Shown here in pieces: positions 39,043 through 47,229 of a stretch of DNA of 64,000 bases; the first letter of the stretch is position 1, and each line of letters begins with the position of its first letter. The stretch covers positions 389,298-453,297 of the forward strand of contig NZ_SMRT01000003.1 in the NCBI RefSeq assembly GCF_004354045.1. Direction: 5' to 3'. Both the position numbers and the translations under genes were made by a program. The notes below the pieces were generated by a model. The model worked only from the letters and a program-made list of their open reading frames with translations. It made no database searches and had not been told where the DNA came from. Source of the stretch: Paenibacillus piri (lineage in GTDB: Bacteria; Bacillota; Bacilli; Paenibacillales; NBRC-103111).

Positions 39043-39107
39043 GAAACTGTCGTTGAAAAGGGAAAAGGGCTTGGAGAACGGCTTCCCATCCTTTCATCGA
39101 CAGTCTC
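39043..39107. repeat. Short R2 (MITE-like) derivative
   Basis: 65 bp with termini GAAACTGTCGTTGAAA and the complement of TTTCATCGACAGTCTC, flanked by AAACG and GAACG (one mismatch from a 5-bp duplication). It lies between the kinase stop and the BceR box, 5 bp from the latter. Confidence 0.55.
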
Positions 39108-39112
39108 GAACG

Positions 39113-39126
39113 TGACAATATTGTAA
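39113..39126 (+). promoter_or_regulatory. BceR-type operator of the ABC transporter genes
   Basis: TGACA-ATAT-TGTAA is an exact match to TNACA-N4-TGTAA. A TATACT (39181-39186) with a poor -35 (TGGGAC) lies downstream, the usual look of an activator-dependent promoter. A second palindrome, ACCGAATT-N7-AATTCGGT (39136-39158), sits between the two. Confidence 0.7.
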
Positions 39127-39220
39127 GGTTGGAAGACCGAATTGAAAGGTAATTCGGTGGGACGAAACGCCAGCTTCCTTTATACTGAATTCGATATCAT
39201 GACAGAATGGAGGCATCAGT

Positions 39221-40000
39221 ATGAGCGTTTTAAAAACAGTGGCATTATCCAAAATATACGGCTCTGCCAAAGCCAACGTCACCTATAAAGCATTGGAGGA
39301 TATTGACCTGACCGTTGAACAGGGGGAATTTGTCGGGGTTATGGGACCTTCGGGGAGCGGTAAAACGACACTCCTTAATATATTATCGACCATCGACACG
39401 CCGACCTCAGGAACCGTGGAAATTAACGGGAAAAATCCGTTGAGCCTGAAAAATAAAGATTTGGCATTATTTCGCCGCCGCGAGCTGGGGTTTGTGTTTC
39501 AGGATTTTAATTTGCTGGACACGTTAACCGTCAAGGAAAATATTTTGCTGCCGCTGGTGCTCGAAAACACTCCGATCCGGGAAATGGAGGCCCGATTGCT
39601 GGAGCTGGCGGAGCTGCTTGCCATCGATCGTATTCTGGATAAACGGACTTACGAGGTATCGGGAGGCCAGCAGCAGCGGGCGGCGATTGCCCGCGCCATG
39701 ATCCACCGCCCTGCGATTTTGCTCGCCGATGAGTTGACCGGCAACCTCGATTCTAAAGCGGCCAAGGATGTCATGAACGCACTGAAAGAAATCAACGAGC
39801 AGAAGCGGGCGACGGTTTTGATGGTTACGCATGATCCGTTTGCCGCCAGCTTCTGCCAGCGTATCGTATTTATAAAGGATGGCCGGTTGTTTTCGGAAAT
39901 TCGCCGCGGTACAAACCGGCAAGCTTTTTTCCAACAAATTTTGGACGCGCTTAGTGTGCTTGGGGGGGATTTCGATGAATTTTCGACAATTCGCCGTTAA
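39221..40000 (+). CDS. BceA-like ABC transporter ATP-binding protein
   Basis: 259 residues. Walker A GPSGSGKTT (about 43-51), Q-loop FVFQDFN, signature VSGGQQQR, Walker B ILLADELTG and H-loop VTHD. Member of the BceA/LolD-type (MacB) family; powers the permease whose start lies 26 bases before the end of this gene. Likely detoxifies and senses bacitracin-, nisin- or mersacidin-like peptides; the actual peptide is unknown. Confidence 0.93.
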   Translation: MSVLKTVALSKIYGSAKANVTYKALEDIDLTVEQGEFVGVMGPSGSGKTTLLNILSTIDTPTSGTVEINGKNPLSLKNKDLALFRRRELGFVFQDFNLLDTLTVKENILLPLVLENTPIREMEARLLELAELLAIDRILDKRTYEVSGGQQQRAAIARAMIHRPAILLADELTGNLDSKAAKDVMNALKEINEQKRATVLMVTHDPFAASFCQRIVFIKDGRLFSEIRRGTNRQAFFQQILDALSVLGGDFDEFSTIRR

Positions 40001-41927
40001 GAACGTACAGGGGAACTGGCATCGGTACAGAGCCTTTTTTCTGAGCAGCGTATTTTCCGTTATGGTCTTTTTCATTTACGCTGCTTTTATTTTTCATCCA
40101 GATGTAATCAACGGACATATTCAGGGTGCCAGCGGAGTGCGGATCGGGATGCTCGCCTGTGAATACATCATTATGATTTTTTCGTTCTTCTTTGTACTGT
40201 ATTCCAATTCGGCCTTTCTCAAGTCCAGAAAAAAAGAGTTCGGTCTGCTATCGTTGTTCGGGATGACGAACCGGCAAATGCATAAAATGATCGTTTACGA
40301 GAACACATTTATCGCGCTTATAGCGATTGCTGTAGGAATCGGCTTTGGGGCGCTGTTTTCCAAGCTCTTTTTTATGGCGATGTCCGAGCTGCTGCAGGTG
40401 GAAAGTCCGATTTCTTTCTATCTTGCACCCAAGGCGCTCATCATGACGGCTGCCGGATTTTTCGTGCTGTTTCAGGCAATCACCTTGTTTACGGTTTTTC
40501 AAATCAGAAACAGCCGGATTATCGAGCTGATCCGCGCGGCAAAAAAGCCGAAAACGCTGCCGGTGTTTTCAGGGTGGCTCGTGCTCTTATCGGTATTGTG
40601 CCTGGGGACGGCTTACACGATCGCTTATTTTACTACGGCGCAAAAGGTTCTTTTTGTCGTGCTGCCGGTTATATTTCTGGTTGTGCTGGGAACGTATTTT
40701 TTGTTCACGCAGAGCAGTGTTGCGATTTTCCGCAGGCTTCAGCGGACGCTGCCGGTTTATTATAGCGGAACGAATCTGATCGCGATCTCCCAGCTGGTAT
40801 TTAAAATGAAGGACAATGCCCGCGTGCTGTTCGTTGTCGCGGTTTTAAGCGCGGTCATTCTGAGCGCATCCGGAACCTTCTATGTTTTCTACCAAGGGAA
40901 TAAAGACCAGATGATGGAAAACTACCCGCACACCATCGCATTTGCCGAATCGGGCTCCGATGCCCATCGGGTGATCGATCCGGCCAAGCTGAAAGAAGTG
41001 CTGCAGCAGGAAGGGGTGACGATAGCATCGGAAATGAAGCTGGTCTCGGTACCATGGCCTACGGCGGAAGCGGCCGGGAAAAACTCCGAAGCCAAGGCGA
41101 ACCCGAGAGTCGTGCCGCTGCTCATCTCCGAAGATGCGTTCAACCGTGAGGTCGCGGCACCTGGAAAGCTTAAAGCCATCCAGGTGGAGCGCGGCCATGC
41201 GGTTGCCGTGACGCCGATTCCCGCCGAAATCTCGAAGGACTCCATTGCAAAAGGAATGACGTTTACGGCCCAATTGGGCGGCAGCTCCATCCAGCTGCTG
41301 GTGGACGATATCCGGGAAGGCATCCATATTGTACCGTCAATGCTGAACTACAAAGGGTTTCTTGTCATCGATCAAGGCCAGTTTGACGAAATGATGCGCC
41401 GGCTGCCCGATACTGAAACGTATGCATTGTACGGCTACGAGCTGGACAATTGGGAAAAGGCGGGTCCTGCGGTGAAAAAGCTGGAGCAGCTTGTTCCCAA
41501 ATATCAGCAGTCTTATTTCGTGTCGCGTGTCGAATCGTACTTGACGCTCAAGCAAATGAGCTCGCTTACGTTGTTCATTGGGCTGTTCGTCAGCTTTCTG
41601 TTCTTTGTGGCGTCGGGCAGCATGATTTATTTCAGACTGTTTACCGAGCTGCAGGAGGATCAGGCTTTATATAAATCGTTGATGCGGATCGGCGTGTCCA
41701 TCAAGGAGATTACCCGAATTACGACGCTGCAGATCGGTCTGATCTTCTTTATTCCATGTTTCGTTGGCATCATACATGCGGCGTTTGCGCTGCGTGCGCT
41801 CGGGAACGTACTCTCGTTAAATGTTTTAGGGTACGGGCTTGTCGTCATCGGTATTTATTTATTGATGCAAGGCGTTTATTTCCTGATCACGCGCAGACTT
41901 TATTTGAAGCAGTTGACCCGATTGTAA
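39975..41927 (+). CDS. BceB-like ABC transporter permease
   Basis: 650 residues, the expected BceB length. FtsX-type permease with about ten membrane segments and one large extracellular domain between late helices (about residues 300-530), the region that confers peptide specificity. ATG 39975 lies 8 nt behind a G-rich ribosome site (GGGGGGG) and inside the end of the ATPase gene. It forms the sensor complex with the BceS-like kinase. A hairpin array follows its stop. Confidence 0.92.
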   Translation: MNFRQFAVKNVQGNWHRYRAFFLSSVFSVMVFFIYAAFIFHPDVINGHIQGASGVRIGMLACEYIIMIFSFFFVLYSNSAFLKSRKKEFGLLSLFGMTNRQMHKMIVYENTFIALIAIAVGIGFGALFSKLFFMAMSELLQVESPISFYLAPKALIMTAAGFFVLFQAITLFTVFQIRNSRIIELIRAAKKPKTLPVFSGWLVLLSVLCLGTAYTIAYFTTAQKVLFVVLPVIFLVVLGTYFLFTQSSVAIFRRLQRTLPVYYSGTNLIAISQLVFKMKDNARVLFVVAVLSAVILSASGTFYVFYQGNKDQMMENYPHTIAFAESGSDAHRVIDPAKLKEVLQQEGVTIASEMKLVSVPWPTAEAAGKNSEAKANPRVVPLLISEDAFNREVAAPGKLKAIQVERGHAVAVTPIPAEISKDSIAKGMTFTAQLGGSSIQLLVDDIREGIHIVPSMLNYKGFLVIDQGQFDEMMRRLPDTETYALYGYELDNWEKAGPAVKKLEQLVPKYQQSYFVSRVESYLTLKQMSSLTLFIGLFVSFLFFVASGSMIYFRLFTELQEDQALYKSLMRIGVSIKEITRITTLQIGLIFFIPCFVGIIHAAFALRALGNVLSLNVLGYGLVVIGIYLLMQGVYFLITRRLYLKQLTRL

Positions 41928-41946
41928 TCGAATAAGGCTTGTCTAT

Positions 41947-42289
41947 AAGAAAACCTCTATCGAGGCTTTCCCAGGATGAGCGACCGCGATTTAAATGCAG
42001 ATTTTCTTGCAATGATAGAAAGCTCCAGCTCCGCTGAAAACTTATACTTTCTATCATTATAAGAAAAGCTTCTGACCGAAGCCCTTTCGATGAAGATACA
42101 TTCGTGTTTTTGATGTAGCTTTTCTTGCAATATCAGAATTGTTCAGCTCCGCTGACAACATATAAATTCTGATATTATAAGAAAACCTCTATCGAGGATT
42201 CCCAGGATGAGCGACCGCGATTAAAATGTAGATTTTCTTGCAATGATAGAAAGCTCCAGCTCCGCTGAAAACTTATACTTTCTATCATT
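41947..42289. repeat. Alternating hairpin-module array A-B-C-B'-A-B (343 bp)
   Basis: Six modules in fixed alternation: A1 41947-42008, B1 42011-42058, C 42061-42126, B' 42129-42176, A2 42179-42239, B2 42242-42289. Every A or C module is joined to the next B by GC, every B to the next A or C by AT. A/C outer stems are AAGAAAACCT with AG(A/G)TTTTCTT or AAGAAAAGCT with AGCTTTTCTT. B stems are AATGATAGAAAG/CTTTCTATCATT or AATATCAGAATT/AATTCTGATATT (12 bp, perfect), around a constant CAGC-TCC-GCTG core followed by A(A/C)AAC.TATA. No coding capacity. Confidence 0.85.
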
Positions 42290-42293
42290 ATAA

Positions 42294-42342
42294 AATAAAC
42301 CACGCCGGCTGACGTATGGAAACGACATCCGCGTGGTTTATT
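42294..42342 (-). terminator. Terminator of the aldo/keto reductase gene
   Basis: Perfect 12-bp arms AATAAACCACGC/GCGTGGTTTATT with a 25-nt loop, 5 bases after the stop on the minus strand, giving TTTATTTTAT downstream. Confidence 0.7.
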
Positions 42343-42346
42343 GGCG

Positions 42347-43174
42347 TTAAAAATTAAAGTTGTCGGGATCGGCGCCGAAACGCTGATTTTTGTTCAATGA
42401 ATTGATTTTGGCGATATCGTCCTCGGACAAGGTGAAGTCGAAAACATCGCAATTTTCGCGGATGCGCTTCTCGTTGATCGATTTTGGAATCGTGACGACT
42501 CCGTTCTGAAGATCCCAGCGAAGCACAATTTGCGCAGGCGACTTGCCGTATTTGGCAGCGAGCTCGCTCAGCAGTGGGTTGTCCAGATTGCCCTGCATCA
42601 GAGGGCTCCAGGCTTCCAGCTGGATTTGATTCGAGCTGCAGAAGGCGCGAAGCTCCTGTTGGCTTAACAGCGGGTGATACTCCACCTGATTGACCATCGG
42701 CGCGATTTCGCTCTCGGAGATAACATCCTTCAGATGGTGGGTTTGAAAATTGCTGACGCCGATTGCGCGGACGGCTCCGTCCTTATACAGCTTTTCCAGG
42801 GCGCGCCATGTTTCTTTATACTTGCCTTTAACAGGCCAATGAATAAGGTAAAGGTCGATAATATCAAGTCCGAGCTTTTTACGGCTGACTTCAAGGGCTT
42901 TGAGCGTCGAATCGTAGCCTTGATCGGAGTTCCATACCTTCGTCGTAATAAACAATTCGTCACGCGGTACGCCGGATTGCTTGATCGCGATGCCGACGCC
43001 TTCTTCGTTGCCATAAACGGCCGCCGTATCGATACTGCGGTAGCCGGCACCAATAGCGGATTTCACCGCATGGATGACTTCGTCGCCTTCCTTCGTTTTC
43101 CAGACGCCCAAGCCCAGCCATGGCATTTGAACGCCGTTGTGCAATGTCGTCGTGTCCGAAATATTTTGAGCCAT
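42347..43174 (-). CDS. Aldo/keto reductase
   Basis: 275 residues, AKR5-like. Catalytic tetrad D49, Y54 (DTAAVYGNE), K79 (ITTKVW) and H112 (LIHWPV), with the C-terminal NADPH site IPKS...R. Reduces aldehydes or ketones such as methylglyoxal or 2,5-diketogluconate. ATG 43174 lies 8 nt behind GAGGAGG. Stands alone between the hairpin array and the urea transporter genes. Confidence 0.93.
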   Translation of the reverse strand: MAQNISDTTTLHNGVQMPWLGLGVWKTKEGDEVIHAVKSAIGAGYRSIDTAAVYGNEEGVGIAIKQSGVPRDELFITTKVWNSDQGYDSTLKALEVSRKKLGLDIIDLYLIHWPVKGKYKETWRALEKLYKDGAVRAIGVSNFQTHHLKDVISESEIAPMVNQVEYHPLLSQQELRAFCSSNQIQLEAWSPLMQGNLDNPLLSELAAKYGKSPAQIVLRWDLQNGVVTIPKSINEKRIRENCDVFDFTLSEDDIAKINSLNKNQRFGADPDNFNF

Positions 43175-43301
43175 CTTGCAATCCTCCTCCACAGCTTTCT
43201 CATGAAAGCTTCATTTGAAAGAAAGTCCGACTTGTTGGGTCGGCTTGTACTTCTTCCTTATCATACCATTTCATTTCCGGAAAATAAAATGGCAGGGGAG
43301 G

Positions 43302-43997
43302 CTAGACGGCCAAATGCTTCTTCACCTGCTCCTCGCTTAGCGACGATGAGCTGCCTTCCGCCACGATGGTTCCCTTGTCGAGTACGTAGTAGTAATCGGC
43401 GATGCTGGTGGCGAAAGCGAGGCTTTGCTCGACAAGCAGTACGGACATGCGTTTGCTTGCCTTGATCGCTTCGATGACCTGCTCGATTTCCATCACGATG
43501 GACGGCTGAATGCCTTCCATCGGCTCGTCGAGCAGCAGCAGCTTCGGTTCGGCGACCAAAGCGCGCGCGATCGACAGCTGCTGCTGCTGTCCGCCGCTCA
43601 ATTCGCCGCCTTTGCGGCGCAGCATCTCCTTCAGCACCGGGAACATGTCGTAGACGGTGTCCGGGATGCGGCTCTTGCGCGAGCTGCCGGCCTCCAGTCC
43701 GAGCAGCAAATTTTCTTCGACCGTCAGCTGCGGGAAAATGTCCCGCCCCTGCGGCACGTACCCGATTCCGCTCTTCGCCCGGCGGTCGGGAGAGGCAGCG
43801 GTGATGTCCTGCCCGTCATAGGCAATTGCGCCTTTGCGGGGCTTGATCAGCCCCATGATCGTTTTCATCAGCGTCGTTTTTCCTACGCCGTTGCGGCCCA
43901 TCAGGCAGACGACCTGACCCGGCTCGACCTGCAGTCGCACATTCCGCAGTATCATGCTTTCTCCATAGCCCGCTTCCAAATTACGTATGCTCAGCAT
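43302..43997 (-). CDS. urtE: Urea ABC transporter ATP-binding protein UrtE
   Basis: 231 residues. LivF-type ATPase: Walker A GRNGVGKTT, signature LSGGQQQQ, Walker B LLLLDEPMEG. The family-specific segment GEGIQP-like is present as MEGIQPSIV. ATG 43997 overlaps the end of urtD by 17 bp. Last gene of the urt operon; the urea permease genes and the urease genes nearby identify the substrate as urea (or short amides). Confidence 0.93.
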   Translation of the reverse strand: MLSIRNLEAGYGESMILRNVRLQVEPGQVVCLMGRNGVGKTTLMKTIMGLIKPRKGAIAYDGQDITAASPDRRAKSGIGYVPQGRDIFPQLTVEENLLLGLEAGSSRKSRIPDTVYDMFPVLKEMLRRKGGELSGGQQQQLSIARALVAEPKLLLLDEPMEGIQPSIVMEIEQVIEAIKASKRMSVLLVEQSLAFATSIADYYYVLDKGTIVAEGSSSSLSEEQVKKHLAV

Positions 43998-44772
43998 CGC
44001 GTTCACCCCGTCTTCCCAAATAAACTTCGGCGACTTTGTCGTCGTTCTGTATGTCGTCCATCGTGCCTTCGCACAGCACGGCTCCTTCGTGCATGACAGT
44101 GACCGTCTTGGCAAATTGCCGGACGAAATCCATATCGTGCTCGACTACGATGACAGTTTGCCTGTCGCTGATTTTATGCAGCAGCTCGCCGGTTTTCTCC
44201 GTTTCGCTGTCGGTCATCCCTGCGGCAGGTTCGTCCAGCAGCAGCAGCTCCGGCTCCTGAATGAGCAGCATGCCGATTTCGAGCCACTGCTTCTCGCCGT
44301 GCGATAGCGACCCGGCTTTATCCTGGGACTTATGCTCGAGCCCGATCATATGCAAATAATATTTGATGCGGCTGCGCTGCTCGGCTGTCGTTTTGGCGAT
44401 GAGCGAGCTCAGCAGGCCGCGTTTTTGGCGCATGGATAGCAGCAAATTTTCAAGGACGCTTAATGTGACGAAGATCGAGGGCGCCTGGAATTTCCGTCCG
44501 ATGCCGAGCTGGGCGATCTGATGCTCCTGATGTCTGGCCAGGTCGATGCTGGTTTTAAAGCGTACACTGCCTTTGGAGGGCTTCACTTTTCCGCATAGAA
44601 CATCCAGCAATGTTGTTTTGCCGGCGCCGTTCGGACCGATCAGAAACCGCAGCTCGCCTGGCTGCAGAGAGAAGTCGAGTCCACGGATCGCTTTAAAGCC
44701 GTCGAAATCGACCTCCAGCTGTTCGATGCGAATCAAGTCGCCGCTCAGTTGTTTTTTTGGCGATGTTTCCAT
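43981..44772 (-). CDS. urtD: Urea ABC transporter ATP-binding protein UrtD
   Basis: 263 residues. LivG-type ATPase with GPNGAGKTT, a LSHGEKQWLEIGM signature and LLLDEPAAGMTDSE, all typical of UrtD. ATG 44772 lies 8 nt behind GGAGG; the frame is open further upstream through the degenerate repeats but without a ribosome site. Works with UrtE on the UrtBC channel. Confidence 0.93.
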   Translation of the reverse strand: METSPKKQLSGDLIRIEQLEVDFDGFKAIRGLDFSLQPGELRFLIGPNGAGKTTLLDVLCGKVKPSKGSVRFKTSIDLARHQEHQIAQLGIGRKFQAPSIFVTLSVLENLLLSMRQKRGLLSSLIAKTTAEQRSRIKYYLHMIGLEHKSQDKAGSLSHGEKQWLEIGMLLIQEPELLLLDEPAAGMTDSETEKTGELLHKISDRQTVIVVEHDMDFVRQFAKTVTVMHEGAVLCEGTMDDIQNDDKVAEVYLGRRGERDAEHT

Positions 44773-44780
44773 CTTCGGAA

Positions 44781-44886
44781 CCTCCTCAAAGTTTTTGTGA
44801 AGCAAAACTGGCTTCGAAAGCATAGACTCAAAGTTTTGCGATGCAACACCGCTTCGATCAAAGCTTTTGTAGAACAAAGTTTTGCA
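44781..44886 (-). repeat. Degenerate tandem repeats between urtC and urtD
   Basis: Three decayed units of roughly 35-45 bp, each starting CAAAG(T/C)TTT and carrying GCAAAAC or similar and CTTCGA. Clearly related to the 39-bp array at 46035-46160 in the same operon. Confidence 0.55.
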
Positions 44887-44891
44887 CCGTT

Positions 44892-46019
44892 TTATTTGGT
44901 ATGTGCCGGGTTGCTGTCGCTGTTTAAGTCGGAATAACCGGCCAGCGGAGCGGATGGGGGCAGCAGCTTTTTAGAGCCTTTAAACGGGTAAAGTCCCCAT
45001 TTTTCGGCCAAATCCTGAAAAGTACCGACAATGCCTTTCGGAAAAAATAATACGACGATAATGAACATAGCGCCGAGAATAATCGGCCACCATTCCGGGT
45101 ATGCCTCGCTGAAGGTTGTTTTTGCCGAGTTGGTAACAACCGCCCCGATAATTGCGCCGAAAATCGTCCCCCGCCCGCCGATGGCTACCCACAGCACCAT
45201 TTCGATCGACGGGACGATCCCCATTTGCGCGGGCGAAATAATTCCTTCCTGCAGTACGAACATAATGCCGGCCAGCCCGGAAAGCGCAGCGGAAAAGCAA
45301 TAAATAAACACTTTGTACGTAACCGGATTATAGCCGATAAAGCGGACCCGGTTTTCGGCATCGCGTACCGCGACAAGAATTTTGCCCAGCCTGCTGGAGG
45401 AAATCCACAGACAAAGAACCAAGGTGCCGATAACGATAAATGCGGTCACGTAGTAGATCATCAGCTTGGTCGACGGTTCGCCGACCGGGTAGCCGAGAAA
45501 CGTATCGAAGTTGGTGAGACCGTTGGTTCCGCCAGTATAGCCCTGCTGCCCGACAAACAGCGTTACAGTGATAATTACGAGCGCTTGCGAAAGAATGGAG
45601 AAAAAAGCGCCTTTGATCCGGTTGCGGAAGGTTAAATAGCCGAGTATAAAGGCGACCGCCACCGGGACGAGCAGGGCCAGCAGGATCGCGACGCCCGCCG
45701 ACTGGAAGGGGAGCCAGAACCAGGGCAGCTGCTCGACGCCGCTCCACGACATGAAATCGGGCAGTTCGCCGTGCGAGCTGACCAGCTTCAGATGCATCGC
45801 CATGCAGTAAGCGCCAAGTCCGAAATATACGCCATGGCCCAAACTGAGAATGCCGGTATAGCCCCATATCAGATCGAGTCCCATGGCGAGTATCGCAAAG
45901 GCAAGAAACTTGCCGAGCAGGGATAGCCGGAATTCGGATAAAAACATCGGAGCGATCAGCATCGCCGCAAGCAGGATAAAGGTAAATGCAATTTTTATTT
46001 TTGTGTTCGATATGGTCAT
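44892..46019 (-). CDS. urtC: Urea ABC transporter permease UrtC
   Basis: 375 residues, LivM-type permease with about ten membrane segments; WGYTGILSLGHGVYFGLGAY is characteristic of the family. Forms the urea channel with UrtB. GAGGAG precedes ATG 46019 by 8 nt. Separated from urtB by a tandem repeat tract and from urtD by decayed copies of it. Confidence 0.93.
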   Translation of the reverse strand: MTISNTKIKIAFTFILLAAMLIAPMFLSEFRLSLLGKFLAFAILAMGLDLIWGYTGILSLGHGVYFGLGAYCMAMHLKLVSSHGELPDFMSWSGVEQLPWFWLPFQSAGVAILLALLVPVAVAFILGYLTFRNRIKGAFFSILSQALVIITVTLFVGQQGYTGGTNGLTNFDTFLGYPVGEPSTKLMIYYVTAFIVIGTLVLCLWISSSRLGKILVAVRDAENRVRFIGYNPVTYKVFIYCFSAALSGLAGIMFVLQEGIISPAQMGIVPSIEMVLWVAIGGRGTIFGAIIGAVVTNSAKTTFSEAYPEWWPIILGAMFIIVVLFFPKGIVGTFQDLAEKWGLYPFKGSKKLLPPSAPLAGYSDLNSDSNPAHTK

Positions 46020-46034
46020 ATGGTCAACTCCTCA

Positions 46035-46160
46035 GAGCTTTGCGGAGCAAAGCTGGCATCGAAAGCATAAGCTGAGCTTTACTGAGCAAAGCTGGCATCG
46101 AAAGCATAAGCTGAGCTTTGCGGAGCAAAGCTGGCATCGAATGCATAGGCTGAGCTTTGC
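46035..46160 (-). repeat. 39-bp tandem repeat, about 3.2 copies, between urtB and urtC
   Basis: Units begin at 46035, 46074, 46113 and 46152 (period exactly 39). Each contains AGCTTTGC-GGA-GCAAAGCT, an 8-bp self-pairing hairpin (the second unit has ACT in place of GCG), then GGCATCGAAAGCATAAGCT. The period equals 13 codons but the tract lies outside both flanking reading frames. Confidence 0.9.
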
Positions 46161-46168
46161 GTCCCCGG

Positions 46169-47074
46169 TCAATCTAATGCCCGCGACTTCATAGTCGCGA
46201 AGCCGGACGGCTTCCACTGCAGGAACGCAATGATCAGGGTAAAGACGATAACCTTGCCGAGCGTTGCGCTTGTTGAATATTCGAGCGCGGTGTTCAGTAC
46301 GCCGATGCCGAGCGCGCCCGCGACGGTACCGACAATTTTGCCGATGCCGCCAAGCACGACGACCATGAACGCATCGACGATGTAGTAGGTGCCGATCGAC
46401 GGTCCGATCGGACCGAGCAGCGTCAGCGCGCAGCCGGCGATTCCGGCCATACCGGAGCCGAAGGCGAACGCCTGCGCATCGACGCGGCGCGTAGATATGC
46501 CAAGGCACGAGGCCATGCTGCGATTTTGCATAACCGCCTGCATGTTTCGTCCGCCACGGCTGCGATACTGGTACAAGTAAATGATTGTAATGCATACGAT
46601 TACCAGCCCGATAATGAACAGCCGTTTATAAGGCAGCATCAGATCGTCGCCAAGCGCGAGACCTCCTTCGAGCCATTCCGGCGCTTTGACGGCAACGTTG
46701 GGCGCGCCGAATATTTGACGAGCCAACTGCTGCAGCACGAGACTGACGCCCCAGGTCGCCAGCAGGCTGTCAAGCGGCCTGCCATATAGAAACCGGATCA
46801 GCGTAACCTCAAGCAGCCAGCCGATCGCAAAGGCGACCGCGAAGGCGACACCGAGCGACAGGATGAAATACCAGCCGAAGGCGGAAGCGGGCAGCAGCTT
46901 TTGAAACAGCAGCTGAATCGTATAAGCCATATAGGCGCCGATCATAATAAACTCCCCATGCGCCATATTGATCACGTTCATCAAGCCGAACGTAATGGCG
47001 AGACCCAGAGCGATCAGCAGCAGGATGGAGCTGAGCGAAATACCGTTAAACAGTTGAAGCAGCAGCAAACCCAT
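46169..47074 (-). CDS. urtB: Urea ABC transporter permease UrtB
   Basis: 301 residues, LivH-type permease with about eight membrane helices; [13 protein letters not shown] and the UrtB-like [15 protein letters not shown] are visible. AAGGAGG lies 9 nt before ATG 47074; TTG 47083 upstream is less likely. Second gene of the urt operon. Confidence 0.93.
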   Translation of the reverse strand: MGLLLLQLFNGISLSSILLLIALGLAITFGLMNVINMAHGEFIMIGAYMAYTIQLLFQKLLPASAFGWYFILSLGVAFAVAFAIGWLLEVTLIRFLYGRPLDSLLATWGVSLVLQQLARQIFGAPNVAVKAPEWLEGGLALGDDLMLPYKRLFIIGLVIVCITIIYLYQYRSRGGRNMQAVMQNRSMASCLGISTRRVDAQAFAFGSGMAGIAGCALTLLGPIGPSIGTYYIVDAFMVVVLGGIGKIVGTVAGALGIGVLNTALEYSTSATLGKVIVFTLIIAFLQWKPSGFATMKSRALD

Positions 47075-47229
47075 GGGCAACAACCTCCTTGATTAAAAAT
47101 ACGATCATAATGTTAAGCGTCGCGAACCTGACCGGAAAAGCATGTCGCGCGGCAACGGAATAAAAATGCAGGACTGCCCGCATAGGAGCAGCCCCGTTTG
47201 TTCATTTATTTGCCGCAGCTAAGCAACGA

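Noticed and set aside
41947..42289. CRISPR array
   Set aside because: The repeated units are palindromic modules joined by 2 bp; there are no unique spacers of constant length and no cas genes.
41947..42289. Integron attC array
   Set aside because: Fold-conserved, sequence-variable sites are reminiscent, but no GTTRRRY/RYYYAAC core sites and no integrase gene are seen.
46032..46595. Minus-strand reading frame through the 39-bp repeats (repeating CFRCQLCS)
   Set aside because: It is out of frame with urtB, which it overlaps, and the peptide repeat is only a by-product of a period divisible by three.
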